DNA of 58,591 nt from Parabacteroides sp. ZJ-118 (GCF_011038785.1 NZ_JAAKDT010000016.1:1-58591); one strand, 5' to 3'. Shown: positions 35,577 through 45,348, counted from the first letter of the stretch. The notes: generated from the letters alone by a model not told the origin. Program-made: numbers and translations.

Positions 35577-37097
35577 TTAATGAACGCCTGTACGTGTATC
35601 CCACCACATTTGTTTGCCCCAAAAATTATCTACAACCTCGGCGTTAAACGGCGCGTTATTTGTTTTGTTCAACGAAAGCTCCGTATTCGGATAAGGAGAA
35701 CGGAACGGAGGCACATTATGATTCGCATATTTAGTGGCACGTCCCGGAGCGATATAATGAGTCTCGGGAACACCCGTACGACGATACAAAGACCATCCTT
35801 CCATGGCTTGCTTGAACATTGCCACCCACTCCTCATACCAGATTTGCTTCATGTCGTCCTTAAACTTACCGGCACCCGCCATATAAGCCTCTATATCACC
35901 TTCCGCTACGCCATTTTCCTCCAAAGAAAAGCGAACCGCCTTGTTATAAGCCTCCTCCGCGGTCACACCCTTCGTGTTATATCCCAGTTTCGCAGCCTCC
36001 GCGATATGGAAATAAACCTCAGCTACACGCATATAAGGAGAGAAACCACCTAAATCGATACCGAACCGCTTCCCCCATACGGAATAAAGGCGAGAAGGAG
36101 GATTAGTGGTCGCCCCGATCGTATAACCGCGATAAACCGGGGTTCCGTCCGTATAATCGCTCTCCGTATCACCCTCGGAAGGAGGAGTTTGGCTAGACGG
36201 TGTCGGCTCACAATAAACCGAGATACGCGGGTCTTTGTTCTCCAACAAATAATTCACCATCACGTCGGAACAACAGAACTCACTCTTACGTGTACGGTAC
36301 GCGTCAGCGATCGGCTCGTAGTAATTGCCATCGCCTTCCAACCACCAGAAGAACGCATTGTCATCGTTATCCTCCATGATCGGGTAATTAGCAGGATCGG
36401 CCAGCACCTCTTCCACAGTCTGCCGGGCCAAAGCCGGACTTACCTCGGAGATACGGATCGCTAAACGCAAACGCAAGGAGTTGCAATACTTCTGCCACTT
36501 CAGCATATCGCCGTGAAACAACAAGTCTCCACCACTAATATCATCGTCGCCACCGGCCGCGAATCCATCAGCCGCCTCTTTCAACTTCGCCAGCAAAGCC
36601 GGATAAATATCCTCTTGCTTATCATACTTCGGGGTCAGCACGCCATCGGCCATCTTGACAGCGTCAGAATAGGGAACATCGCGCCAACGATCCGTAGCGA
36701 TCTGGATCACGTGCGCCTCCAACACCTTAGCCACGTTCAACATATTCGGGGAAGCCTCCGAACGTCTTTGAATATCCATCACATTGTTGAGCACACGGTA
36801 AATATGCTCCCAGTTCGTATCTTGCACACCCGGACGGAACTGATAACGGGACTCGTCTATATAACTCATCTTGGCTACATACCCACCAAACGACATAGGT
36901 TCATCCATAGCGAACCAACGATCATAAAAACGATAGGAAGTGTTATATAAGGAATATGCCAACAAATTCTCGGTCGGGGCATTTTCCGCATTATCAGGAT
37001 CCGTGTTCACTTCCTCGAAGGAATCCGTACATCCTACCATGAACAATGAAGACAAGGCCACACACGCCGTACTTATATTTTTAATATATTTTTTCAT
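35577..37097 (-). CDS. SusD/RagB-family surface lipoprotein 2
   Basis: 506 residues. Lipobox FMVGC gives acylated Cys23. The mature N-terminus has the typical FEEVNTDPDNAENAPTENL. Also typical of this SusD subfamily are DRWRDVPYSDA (about 135-145), LRLRLAIRIS, a PYMRVAEVYFHIAEAA segment near residue 360, and EEWVAMFKQAMEGWSLYRRTG. It binds ligand on the cell surface with SusC 2, whose gene ends 30 bases upstream. It is diverged from susD 1 and no recent duplication is apparent. The substrate is unknown. Confidence 0.95.
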   Translation of the reverse strand: MKKYIKNISTACVALSSLFMVGCTDSFEEVNTDPDNAENAPTENLLAYSLYNTSYRFYDRWFAMDEPMSFGGYVAKMSYIDESRYQFRPGVQDTNWEHIYRVLNNVMDIQRRSEASPNMLNVAKVLEAHVIQIATDRWRDVPYSDAVKMADGVLTPKYDKQEDIYPALLAKLKEAADGFAAGGDDDISGGDLLFHGDMLKWQKYCNSLRLRLAIRISEVSPALARQTVEEVLADPANYPIMEDNDDNAFFWWLEGDGNYYEPIADAYRTRKSEFCCSDVMVNYLLENKDPRISVYCEPTPSSQTPPSEGDTESDYTDGTPVYRGYTIGATTNPPSRLYSVWGKRFGIDLGGFSPYMRVAEVYFHIAEAAKLGYNTKGVTAEEAYNKAVRFSLEENGVAEGDIEAYMAGAGKFKDDMKQIWYEEWVAMFKQAMEGWSLYRRTGVPETHYIAPGRATKYANHNVPPFRSPYPNTELSLNKTNNAPFNAEVVDNFWGKQMWWDTRTGVH

Positions 37098-37127
37098 CTT
37101 TCTATATTATGACTATAAATGATACTT

Positions 37128-40100
37128 TTAGAATGTCACACCCACTTTCAGTCCAAAGCTGCGAGAAGGAGGATAAGAATTGGACTCAAAACCGACATCT
37201 GCATTTGCCGCACCCGTCGTAGACTCCGGATCCAAATGGATCTGGTTCGATTTATGTACCCAAAGCAACGCAAGGTTCGTCCCTACCAATGATACATGAG
37301 CCGCCTTCAAATATTTCGTCTTTTTCAAGATAGACTGCGGGAATGTATATGTCAAATGAGCCTCACGCAATTTCAAGAAAGAACCATCCACCACGGCCAT
37401 CTCGCAGATCGTATAATAGTTGCCGAAGAAGTCCTCAGCGCTAACCGCCGTATTATTGATAGAGCCATCCTCGTTCTTGAACACCTTGTCGGTCATTACG
37501 TTCTGTCCGGCAATAACACCGTTCTCACGAAGATCTCCCTCTGCCGTGAAGTCATAGATACCGGTATAGGTACCAAACGCCTGAGAGATTGAATATATAT
37601 CGCCACCCTTACGGAAATCCAACAAGAAACCAAAACTCAAGTTCTTATAAGAGAACTCATTGTTGAAGCCCATTAACCAATCCGGGGTCACATCACCGAT
37701 TTCCTTGTTCTCCTCGTACATTGGCATACCATCTCTAACCAAGATAGCGCCATCCTCATCATACACAAAACCTGTACCCACCAAAGTACCCCAACTCCTG
37801 CCGGGTTTCGCGTAGTTGTAGCAACTCCAACTAGAACCGATCTCATAAGCATCCAAGGACTCTCCTGTTGTCGGATCCGTGTACAACTCCACAATCTTCG
37901 ATTTATCCTTAGACCAGTTCAAGGTAGCTGTCCAGTTGAAACCATCCTTATTCTGGATAATATCACCACTCAATTGAAGCTCGACACCTTTATTACTGAT
38001 CTCGCCGGCATTGATCATCATCGAACGATAACCGGTAGATGTAGAAACACGCGCCTTCATGATCTGGTCTGTTGTCGTTTTCTGGTAGTAGGCTACATCC
38101 AGGTGCAAACGGTTCCGCAATAAATTAGCCTCCGCGCCGACCTCCCAAGTCTTCACCATCTCCGGACGTAAATGAGTGGCGGGGAAAGTGGTCGGATTAT
38201 AATACAAGCTTGTTCCATTAAACGGAGCGGAAAGAACCGAATAATAGGCGTTCGATAAATAAGGATCCGTAGCGGAACCAATCTTCGCCCAACCGCCCCG
38301 CAACTTCAAGAAGTTCAACCAATCGGATTCCGTCAAGGAAGGGAAGGTCTCGGTCATGATCCAGCTCGCGCTGAACGACGGATAAAAGAACGCATCCTTA
38401 ATCGTAGAATCCCAATCATTACGAACACTGATATCCACGTACGCTTGATTCCTCCAGCCAATTGAAGCATTGGCGTAAACCGAGTTGGAACGGCGTGTCT
38501 CGTGATTCTCCGACGCATATACCGAACCTCTGGCATTCGCTACCGTATAAAGCCCCGGAACGGTCAGCTCATCCGCGCCGATAGCTTTAAGGAAGTAATC
38601 ATAATCACGGTAATTGGCGCCAGCCAACGCGTTCACATGAAAATCACCAAACTGCTTGTCAAAGTAAGCGATGAAATCCGCATTTATCTCCGTTGTCCTA
38701 CGATCGTAATCGCGGAAATAGCCATCCGGGTAATCGATACTCCATTCAACGTTAGACAACTGACTGGAGAAATAGGTATCCAAGCCGATACGTCCCTCGA
38801 ACTTCAACCAATCCGTCGGCTTATACCACAAAGAAGATTTACCGAACATACGATCGCGTTTATATTTGTTCAAGTTCTTGTTCAACACCCAATAAGGATT
38901 GTTGGCATAGGATTGTTGCCAGTTATAGTGCGTATAAGCGCCGGTCTCATCTTTCTGATCCCAATTCGCCTTCAGGTCGTCCATATCGATTTGGCGGCCG
39001 TGCCATTGCAACAAGGACTGCAAGACATTGGCCCCGTCATAACCGGTAGCCGGAAGATTACCGCTGGTCGTACGTACGAAGTTGGCGGAAAGATCAAACT
39101 CCACGTATTTATTAAAGTTCATCTTCGTATTCAAGGAGGCCGCGTAGCGCTGCATATCCGTATTCGGGGTCGTACCCTCTTGGCCTCGATAAGAGATAGA
39201 GGCACGAGTAGACGATTTTTCCGTAGCGGCAGTCAAGCTGATCGTATGGCTCGTAGAGTAACCGGTCTGGAAGAAATCCTTAATGTTATCCGGATGAGAA
39301 ATCCATGGAGTAGCCTGCCGAACCCCATTCACCACGGGGCTATTAAATTGAGGCAATTGCAAACCGATATCCAGGCGAGGTCCCCAAGACTCATCCGCGT
39401 TATCATTAACACCGCTACCATTTCCATCCGCGTAAGAATATCCCATAGAAGAGGCGAAATCCTGATAAGAGCCATCGAAACCGCTGGCCTTCCAATCAAA
39501 CTCAGAGCCATAGTAACCTTGTCCGTACTTATTCTGCAAACCCGGCAAGTTATAAATACGATCCATCGTAATATCGCCATCATAACTTACCGAAACGCCT
39601 TTGTCTTTTTTCCCCGACTTCGTCGTAATCAAAATAACACCGTTACCGGCACGCATACCATAAAGGGCGGCGGAACCTCCCTTCAAGACAGAGATAGACT
39701 CAATATCCTCCGTATTGATATCATTCAATCCCGATCCCAAGATAACAGAGCTACCTGTAGGGTTATCGTTCGTCATGGGCACACCGTCCACAACGATAAG
39801 AGGCTGGTTATTTCCGAAGGAAGAGTTTCCACGGATCACGATATTCTGCGAAGCGCCGATTTGTCCGCCTTGAGCGGTGACTTGCACTCCGGCAACCTTT
39901 CCGGACAACGAATTAGCGACATTCATCTGTCCCGCTTTCGTTATATCCTCCGATTTTACTTCCTGCAGCGCATAACCCAATGATTTCTTCTCGCGGGTCA
40001 AACCCATGGCGGTTACGACCACCTCATCCAACGCCTTGGAATCCGAGTCTAACACGATATTCAACACCGGAGCTACCGCCACTTCCTTCGTTTTCAATCC

Positions 40101-40328
40101 CACGTAAGAGATAAAAATCGTCTTAGCGTCTCCTGGCACATCCAAGGTGAAGTTACCTTCAAAATCCGTAACCGTACCGATCGTAGTGCCTTTCACAACA
40201 ACCGCCGCACCGATCACGGGTTGCTGATCTTCCGATGATATAACATGCCCTGTTATCTTCATCGTCTGTGCCGTTACGACTCCTATGCTTATAAACAAGC
40301 ATAACAATACAAAAGTCAATCTTTTCAT
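37128..40328 (-). CDS. SusC/RagA-family TonB-linked outer-membrane transporter 2
   Basis: 1066 residues from MKRLTFVLL (a possible ATG two codons upstream is ignored). Signal peptide (1-20), carboxypeptidase-regulatory-like domain (about 24-95 with QPVIGAAVVVKGTT), LDEVVVTAMG (100-109), plug (about 115-235, with PLIVVDGVPM and EDIESISVLKGGSAALYG) and the barrel. Forms an operon with susD 2 and has a good promoter with a leader of about 75 bases. The start of the mature protein closely resembles SusC 1, which suggests the same subfamily. Confidence 0.96.
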   Translation of the reverse strand: MKRLTFVLLCLFISIGVVTAQTMKITGHVISSEDQQPVIGAAVVVKGTTIGTVTDFEGNFTLDVPGDAKTIFISYVGLKTKEVAVAPVLNIVLDSDSKALDEVVVTAMGLTREKKSLGYALQEVKSEDITKAGQMNVANSLSGKVAGVQVTAQGGQIGASQNIVIRGNSSFGNNQPLIVVDGVPMTNDNPTGSSVILGSGLNDINTEDIESISVLKGGSAALYGMRAGNGVILITTKSGKKDKGVSVSYDGDITMDRIYNLPGLQNKYGQGYYGSEFDWKASGFDGSYQDFASSMGYSYADGNGSGVNDNADESWGPRLDIGLQLPQFNSPVVNGVRQATPWISHPDNIKDFFQTGYSTSHTISLTAATEKSSTRASISYRGQEGTTPNTDMQRYAASLNTKMNFNKYVEFDLSANFVRTTSGNLPATGYDGANVLQSLLQWHGRQIDMDDLKANWDQKDETGAYTHYNWQQSYANNPYWVLNKNLNKYKRDRMFGKSSLWYKPTDWLKFEGRIGLDTYFSSQLSNVEWSIDYPDGYFRDYDRRTTEINADFIAYFDKQFGDFHVNALAGANYRDYDYFLKAIGADELTVPGLYTVANARGSVYASENHETRRSNSVYANASIGWRNQAYVDISVRNDWDSTIKDAFFYPSFSASWIMTETFPSLTESDWLNFLKLRGGWAKIGSATDPYLSNAYYSVLSAPFNGTSLYYNPTTFPATHLRPEMVKTWEVGAEANLLRNRLHLDVAYYQKTTTDQIMKARVSTSTGYRSMMINAGEISNKGVELQLSGDIIQNKDGFNWTATLNWSKDKSKIVELYTDPTTGESLDAYEIGSSWSCYNYAKPGRSWGTLVGTGFVYDEDGAILVRDGMPMYEENKEIGDVTPDWLMGFNNEFSYKNLSFGFLLDFRKGGDIYSISQAFGTYTGIYDFTAEGDLRENGVIAGQNVMTDKVFKNEDGSINNTAVSAEDFFGNYYTICEMAVVDGSFLKLREAHLTYTFPQSILKKTKYLKAAHVSLVGTNLALLWVHKSNQIHLDPESTTGAANADVGFESNSYPPSRSFGLKVGVTF

Positions 40329-40411
40329 AAACACACTCTTTGTTTAACAATTAATTATTTTCTAAAAACGTTTTTCATAATTTATCAAGAATCAACACAA
40401 CCTTCACGCCG

Positions 40412-40444
40412 CAAATGTACAAAATATTTTTCGTTAAAAACAAA
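40412..40444 (-). promoter_or_regulatory. promoter of susCD pair 2
   Basis: TACATTTG (40419-40412, minus strand) matches TAnnTTTG, with TTTG (40444-40441) 21 bases upstream. Confidence 0.7.
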
Positions 40445-40770
40445 TAAATACACAATTTAATGTTATTACAATACCACTTTGGGGCACAAAAAGATATTTA
40501 CAGAGATTAAAAACAAACATTTTATCACTGTGAAAATATCATAATATCACAAAATAAACCTTCTTGTTGCTATTTTTTAGCTTATCTTCCTCTCCAAAAT
40601 AAAAAATATACGGGTTTTGAATGTCATTTTAATAAATTTATGAACATTAGTAAAAAAAGGAGGGTTAATTTCTATAGTTCATTACTTTTATCACATTTTT
40701 CCTTGTGATCCTAAAGGAAACCGTTTTTCATAAATTAGGTTTCCTCCCCAATAAACGAATATCAATGTGT
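40445..40770. other. AT-rich intergenic region with two hairpins
   Basis: No gene is visible. Two small hairpins stand out: ATCACA/TGTGAT (40690-40695 with 40704-40709) and AGGAAACC/GGTTTCCT (40715-40722 with 40738-40745). They lie between the argB end and the susCD 2 promoter and may be operator or terminator elements. Confidence 0.4.
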
Positions 40771-40805
40771 GGCAGGTCCGTCCCATTTTGGCACAGCCAC
40801 CTGCC
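40771..40805 (-). terminator. hairpin directly after argB stop
   Basis: On the minus strand GGCAGGT (40805-40799) pairs with ACCTGCC (40777-40771), right after the argB stop codon. No T run follows, so it is only a possible terminator. Confidence 0.45.
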
Positions 40806-41573
40806 TTAAAAAACGATTGTTCCTTTACCCTGGTGGATTTCCGAGGCTTGCGTAATGACCACTTGCTTCACCCCTGCATCTATCGCTTGGTAAGCGTTTT
40901 CCAGCTTCGGGATCATGCCCCCTTGGATAACGCCTTGTTCCACATATTTATCAAACGCTTCCCGGTCAATTTCCGGAATCACGCTCTCGTCATCGTTCGC
41001 ATCCAATAGAACTCCCTTTTTCTCAAAGCAGAACATCAAGGTTACCTCGAAGTATCTCGCCAACGCTTTCGCGGCCTCTCCCGCTATCGTATCCGCGTTC
41101 GTATTTAACAGGTTTCCCTGCTTATCGTGTGTAAGAGGAGCCAATACCGGAACGATTCCTTGGTGGATCAAGGCGGCTAACAAATCAGCGTTCACTTCCC
41201 TCACGTCTCCGACGAAACCATAATCCACCTCTTTCACGGGACGCTTGTCCGAACGCATCAAATTCATATCCGCTCCGGTCAATCCTAAAGCGTTCACGCC
41301 TAAAGCTTGCAGGCCGGCGACAATATGCTTATTCACCAGTCCGCCATAAACCATCGTCACGATCTTCAGCGTCTCGGCATCCGTAATACGACGGCCATTC
41401 ACCATCTTACTCTCAATACCCAATCGGGCGGCAAGTTTGGTAGCCGAGCGTCCTCCCCCATGCACCAACACCTTATATCCTTCGATAGCGGCGAAATCAT
41501 TCAACAGCTGACGAAGCGTTTCTTCTTCCTCAACGATCCTCCCTCCTACCTTTATCAAGATTAGTTTTTCCAT
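40806..41573 (-). CDS. argB: acetylglutamate kinase (N-acyl-glutamate kinase)
   Basis: 255 residues. Phosphorylates N-acylglutamate in arginine synthesis. Amino-acid-kinase motifs: LIKVGGRIVEEEE (about 5-17), VHGGGRSATKLAARLG (37-52), GRRIT, the LGLTGADMN region, NTNADTIAGEAAKAL (about 158-172) and the C-terminal GGMIPKLENA. Some Bacteroidetes use N-succinylated rather than N-acetylated intermediates; which one applies cannot be read from this protein. It stands alone here, without other arg genes. Confidence 0.95.
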   Translation of the reverse strand: MEKLILIKVGGRIVEEEETLRQLLNDFAAIEGYKVLVHGGGRSATKLAARLGIESKMVNGRRITDAETLKIVTMVYGGLVNKHIVAGLQALGVNALGLTGADMNLMRSDKRPVKEVDYGFVGDVREVNADLLAALIHQGIVPVLAPLTHDKQGNLLNTNADTIAGEAAKALARYFEVTLMFCFEKKGVLLDANDDESVIPEIDREAFDKYVEQGVIQGGMIPKLENAYQAIDAGVKQVVITQASEIHQGKGTIVF

Positions 41574-41664
41574 TTCCTATACATTATTACATTATATTAT
41601 AGATGAATCCTTCCAACATGCCACGCCTTCTTCCCGATAAACAGACACAAGAGCCTCCGGATAA

Positions 41665-41697
41665 CAAAAAAAACGGCCGTATAATCGCTATACGGCC
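41665..41697 (-). terminator. rho-independent terminator of tRNA-Gly
   Basis: On the minus strand CGGCCGTATA (41697-41688) pairs with TATACGGCCG (41682-41673), followed by eight T (41672-41665). Strong terminator 18 bases after the tRNA. Confidence 0.9.
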
Positions 41698-41715
41698 GCC
41701 TGATTATCGGTACAG

Positions 41716-41788
41716 AGCGGTAGGCGAGGCTCGAACTCGTGACCCTCAGCTTGGGAAGCTGATGCTCTACCAACTGAGCTACTACCGC
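41716..41788 (-). tRNA. tRNA-Gly (anticodon CCC)
   Basis: Cloverleaf on the minus strand: acceptor GCGGTAG with CTACCGC, D-arm AGCTCAGTTGGTAGAGC, T-arm with GTTCGAGCC, discriminator T as usual for glycine. Loop TTCCCAA gives anticodon CCC, reading GGG. No encoded CCA. Confidence 0.95.
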
Positions 41789-41798
41789 ATTGCGAACG

Positions 41799-41806
41799 CG
41801 AATATA
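41799..41806 (-). promoter_or_regulatory. probable -7 element of tRNA-Gly
   Basis: TATATTCG on the minus strand differs from TAnnTTTG by one base and lies 10 bases before the tRNA 5' end. Confidence 0.45.
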
Positions 41807-42414
41807 GCTATTATTTTTCTGTAAGCAAGGTTTTCGGGAGAAAAATTAAGGCAATCGTATCCAAATTGTCATTTTGACACTTTGTAATCGAAACTTCCGG
41901 AGAATCGATTATTTCGAGACAAGGTACGGCTTGCTTCCAAATTTGAGAATATTTTTTCACAACAACCTATCAGACAGATCACTATGGATTTTAGCCGGTT
42001 CATGCTAGCGAGAAATCTCCTCTCCTGCTGGTCGCGGACGGACAAACCAGCGACTTTTCATCCGGATATAACAAGCTTTTCACCCGAATACACCCAAGTT
42101 TCCGGCCGAAAACAATATGAATCGCGATCGGAAGTAACTTACAACGCCGTCATAAACACCTCTCCGTTGGATCATAAACTCCCCGCAATGCCTATTCATA
42201 TCCCCGAAAAACGGCAAAATAGGCTATTCCCGCCTTCCTTTTCCCTCTATTTTCGCCTTCCCGCAAAAGGCATCTGTCATCAAAAAACCTTTATTCCTGT
42301 CAAAACAATCGAAAAAGAGGTATTTGGGTAACATCAAGGATTGGAAGACTTACATTCCGGCACGGTTTTGCCCCAAGCCTGTTCCGGCTTTTATCTTTAT
42401 AGAAAAGAAATGAT
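41807..42414. other. 600-base gap without a supported gene
   Basis: One open frame of 115 codons exists (41984-42331, plus strand) but lacks a ribosome site, has proline/serine-rich non-family-like composition and no domain I recognise. I see no repeats or RNA gene. It may be a decayed gene or an untranslated region. Confidence 0.4.
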
Positions 42415-42422
42415 TACCTTTG
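42415..42422 (+). promoter_or_regulatory. -7 promoter element of DUF4105 operon
   Basis: TACCTTTG matches TAnnTTTG, 22 bases before the ATG at 42444. An in-frame TTG overlaps this box, which rules it out as a start. Confidence 0.6.
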
Positions 42423-42443
42423 TATCCGATAATCAAGAAGAGC

Positions 42444-43631
42444 ATGAAAAAGATATTATCTCTATTCCTGCTGGGGATTCTTTCCATATCGGCGATCGCA
42501 CAGCCCAAACTGAGCGAGGAGGCCCGTATCAGTTTGATGACCAGCGCACCTTACGACGAGGAGGTATTCACCGTGTACGGGCATGCCGCCCTGCGCATAT
42601 ACGATCCCAAGCAAAACATAGATTATATATTCAATTACGGTATATTTGACTTCTCCAAACCTAATTTTATCTACCGGTTCGCGAAAGGAGAGACGGATTA
42701 TAAACTGGGAGTGGCCGATTTCCAAGACTACGTGATCGAGTACCAGATGCGGGGCAGCGATATCACGGAGCAAGTATTGAACCTTACCCCAGAAGAGAAA
42801 GAACATATATGGGATGCCCTGCTTATTAATTACAGGCCGGAGAACAGGGTATACCGTTACAACTTCTTTTTCGATAATTGCGCTACCCGCCCTGCCGCGA
42901 TCCTGGAAAAGGAGATCGACGGGAGCGTAGACTATCAGTATCCCTATCAATCCCGGACCTTCCGGAATCTTATTAATCATTGTACCCGAAACCATCCGTG
43001 GCTCACGTTCGGATGCGACCTGGCGCTGGGCAGCCCCACCGACCGGGAGGCCACCCAACACGAGATGCTCTTCCTTCCCCCTTATCTAAAAGAAGCGTTC
43101 GCTAAAGCCACCATCACGAACCCGGACGGCACAATCCGCCCCTTGGTGAGCGAGACTCACGTGATCGGAGCCGGGGAAGCCGATGAACCGGAAAGAGAGA
43201 TCTGGGATTTATTCACCCCTTTAGTCTGCGCCTGGCTTCTGTTCGGGACCGTTTCAGGACTTACTTGGATCGAATGGCACAAAAAAAGATATTGCCCGTG
43301 GGTGGATCTCGTCCTTTTCTCGGCAGCCGGGGCCGGAGGTGTCATCCTTTTCTTTCTTAGCTTTATATCCGTCCATCCCTGCACGTGGCCGAACTGGTCT
43401 TTGGTATGGTTACAGCCGCTCGATTTGATCGCTGTTATTTTGTTTTGCGTAAAAAAGCTGAGGAAGGCTGCATATTACTACCATTTTATTAACTTTGCGG
43501 CGCTTACGCTGATGTTACTGGGATGGCATTTCATCCCGCAACATCTAAACAGTGCCTTTATTCCGCTTGTAGCCTCGATTTGGGTTCGTTCGGGTTGGGG
43601 TGTTTACAGAAAGATATGGAGAATCGGATGA
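42444..43631 (+). CDS. DUF4105 (Lnb-N-like) membrane protein
   Basis: 395 residues. Signal peptide (about 1-19). A periplasmic DUF4105/Lnb-N domain (about 20-235) has YGHAALRIYD, FNYGIFDFSKPNF, and a FFFDNCATRPA segment whose Cys and nearby His suggest a cysteine-hydrolase-like fold. Four hydrophobic segments follow (about 250-270, 283-305, 315-335 and 345-365). The reaction is not known. Its stop overlaps the next gene's ATG as ATGA, so the two are translationally coupled. Confidence 0.88.
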   Translation: MKKILSLFLLGILSISAIAQPKLSEEARISLMTSAPYDEEVFTVYGHAALRIYDPKQNIDYIFNYGIFDFSKPNFIYRFAKGETDYKLGVADFQDYVIEYQMRGSDITEQVLNLTPEEKEHIWDALLINYRPENRVYRYNFFFDNCATRPAAILEKEIDGSVDYQYPYQSRTFRNLINHCTRNHPWLTFGCDLALGSPTDREATQHEMLFLPPYLKEAFAKATITNPDGTIRPLVSETHVIGAGEADEPEREIWDLFTPLVCAWLLFGTVSGLTWIEWHKKRYCPWVDLVLFSAAGAGGVILFFLSFISVHPCTWPNWSLVWLQPLDLIAVILFCVKKLRKAAYYYHFINFAALTLMLLGWHFIPQHLNSAFIPLVASIWVRSGWGVYRKIWRIG

Positions 43632-45214
43632 GAAAAATTATAACGTCACTTATCGCTATCCTCGTGGTGACAAACCTTGAGGCGCAACAGCGTACCCCCA
43701 AATTGGTGGTATGTATTACCGTGGATCAGCTGAGGGGCGATTATATAGAATACTTTTACAATACATTTGGCGAACGTGGCTTCAAGCGTTTGATGAACGA
43801 GGGGTTGGTATATAACAATATCCGCTTCGAGTTCTCGGACATAGACCAAGCCAGCGCGTTCGCGACCCTTTTTACCGGGAGCAACCCTTGCTTCAGCGGT
43901 ATCGCCGGAGATAAGACGTTTGATTTCGAGAAAGAGAAAGAGGTCTCGATCTTAAATGATCCCGAATATCTAGGTAACTACACGAAAGAGAATTATTCGC
44001 CCAAGAATTTATTCAGCTCCACGATCGGCGACGAGTTGAAAATCGCCTCTCAAGGGAGGAGCGACGTATATTCCATCGCCCCGGATGCCGAGAGTGCCAT
44101 CCTTTCCGCCGGACACGCGGCGAACGGAGCTTTCTGGATGGACAACATCAACGGGAAATGGGCTACCACGACGTACTACAAGGGAATCCCTTGGTACGTA
44201 GACCGCTATAATAACGGCCCGGAATCCTTGGCGTCACGCCTGGAATCCATGGTATGGACTCCTACCCTTCCGATGGATAGATACGATGCCTTTCCTTACG
44301 TGTTGGACGATCTACCTTTCCGCTATACGTTCAGCGAGAAGTTCGCGAACTGCTATCCGAACCTGAAGACCTCGCCGTTCATCAATAAGGAGATCAATCG
44401 CTTGGCCCTCCAGTTCCTGGAATACGGAGGGTTTGGCACACGCAGCTGCCCGGATATGCTGTCGATCACGTACTACGCCGGTAATTACCGGGGAACGATG
44501 AGCAAGGAATACACCCGGGAGATTCAAGATACGTATTACCAACTCGACCAAGACATTGAGAAGCTGTTGGATACCATCGACAAGAAAGTGGGCTTGGCCA
44601 ATACATTGGTAGTCTTCACCGGTTCCGGTTATTACAAAAGCGAGGAGTCCTATCCGGACGGTCTGATGGTGAATGGAGGCGAGTTCCACCCGAAACGTTG
44701 CGTGGCCCTGCTTAACATGTACTTGATGGCCATTTACGGCCAACATACCAGTTGGGTACAGGGATACTACGACAACCAGATCTATTTGAACCGAAAGGCG
44801 ATAGAAGATGCCAAACTGGATCTGACAACTTTACAGAACAAGGCCGCCGAGTTCATACAGGAATTCAGTGGCGTACAACTCGTCACCACGGGTAGGAGCT
44901 TGCTTACGGGCGACTGGAACGAGGGAACCGCCAACTTCCGTCAAGGCACGCATCATCTGAGACGGGGCGACCTGATCATCGAGCTGCAACCCGGCTGGAA
45001 AGTAAACCTCGACAATCCGAAAGAAAAAGTCAAGATCATACGCAATAACGCGGTTATCACCCCGCTGGTATTTATGGGCAACGGGTTGAAGCCCCAACAT
45101 ATCTACCGCGAAGTCAAGGCTACAGAGGTAGCCCCCACGATAACCCATGTGCTGAGAATCCGGCCACCCAACGCTGCGCGAAGCTTGCCGCTCTGGGAGC
45201 TGACAACCAGATAA
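43628..45214 (+). CDS. alkaline-phosphatase-superfamily protein, apparently inactive
   Basis: 528 residues from MRKIITSLIA. Signal peptide (about 1-20, ending LEAQ). The fold of PafA-type alkaline phosphatases is clear: CITVDQLRGDYI (29-40), FATLFTGSNPCFSGIAGD (78-95), a D-x-x-x-K-LLDTID helix and VGLANTLVVFTG (321-332). Asp33 is kept, but the nucleophile position is about Gln74, the D-x-x-x-H zinc pair is replaced by AGNYRG (284-289), and the TADHG motif reads TGSGY (331-335). Only the later His pair (QGTHHLRRGD) is kept. So it is probably a binding or structural pseudo-phosphatase of the periplasm. Other upstream ATGs (43523, 43616) lie inside the DUF4105 gene. Confidence 0.85.
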   Translation: MRKIITSLIAILVVTNLEAQQRTPKLVVCITVDQLRGDYIEYFYNTFGERGFKRLMNEGLVYNNIRFEFSDIDQASAFATLFTGSNPCFSGIAGDKTFDFEKEKEVSILNDPEYLGNYTKENYSPKNLFSSTIGDELKIASQGRSDVYSIAPDAESAILSAGHAANGAFWMDNINGKWATTTYYKGIPWYVDRYNNGPESLASRLESMVWTPTLPMDRYDAFPYVLDDLPFRYTFSEKFANCYPNLKTSPFINKEINRLALQFLEYGGFGTRSCPDMLSITYYAGNYRGTMSKEYTREIQDTYYQLDQDIEKLLDTIDKKVGLANTLVVFTGSGYYKSEESYPDGLMVNGGEFHPKRCVALLNMYLMAIYGQHTSWVQGYYDNQIYLNRKAIEDAKLDLTTLQNKAAEFIQEFSGVQLVTTGRSLLTGDWNEGTANFRQGTHHLRRGDLIIELQPGWKVNLDNPKEKVKIIRNNAVITPLVFMGNGLKPQHIYREVKATEVAPTITHVLRIRPPNAARSLPLWELTTR

Positions 45215-45348
45215 TAGAGACTTGATCCTTAAAAGTTGATAATTGTCAGGGGTTGTGTGGCTCTTTCTTTATTTATTATTATCGAATTATTCAAACAACA
45301 AAGTAATAACAGACGATAGTTGCTCAACTATCCATTAACATAAGAATC

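Noticed and set aside
38502-39983. Open frame of 493 codons on the plus strand
   Set aside because: It lies fully antisense to susC 2, has no family-like motifs and the composition of a shadow frame.
41984-42331. 115-codon frame between tRNA-Gly and DUF4105 gene
   Set aside because: No ribosome site, no domain, unusual composition; treated as non-coding.
42420-42443. TTG start eight codons before the DUF4105 ATG
   Set aside because: It overlaps the -7 promoter box, so cannot lie in the transcript.
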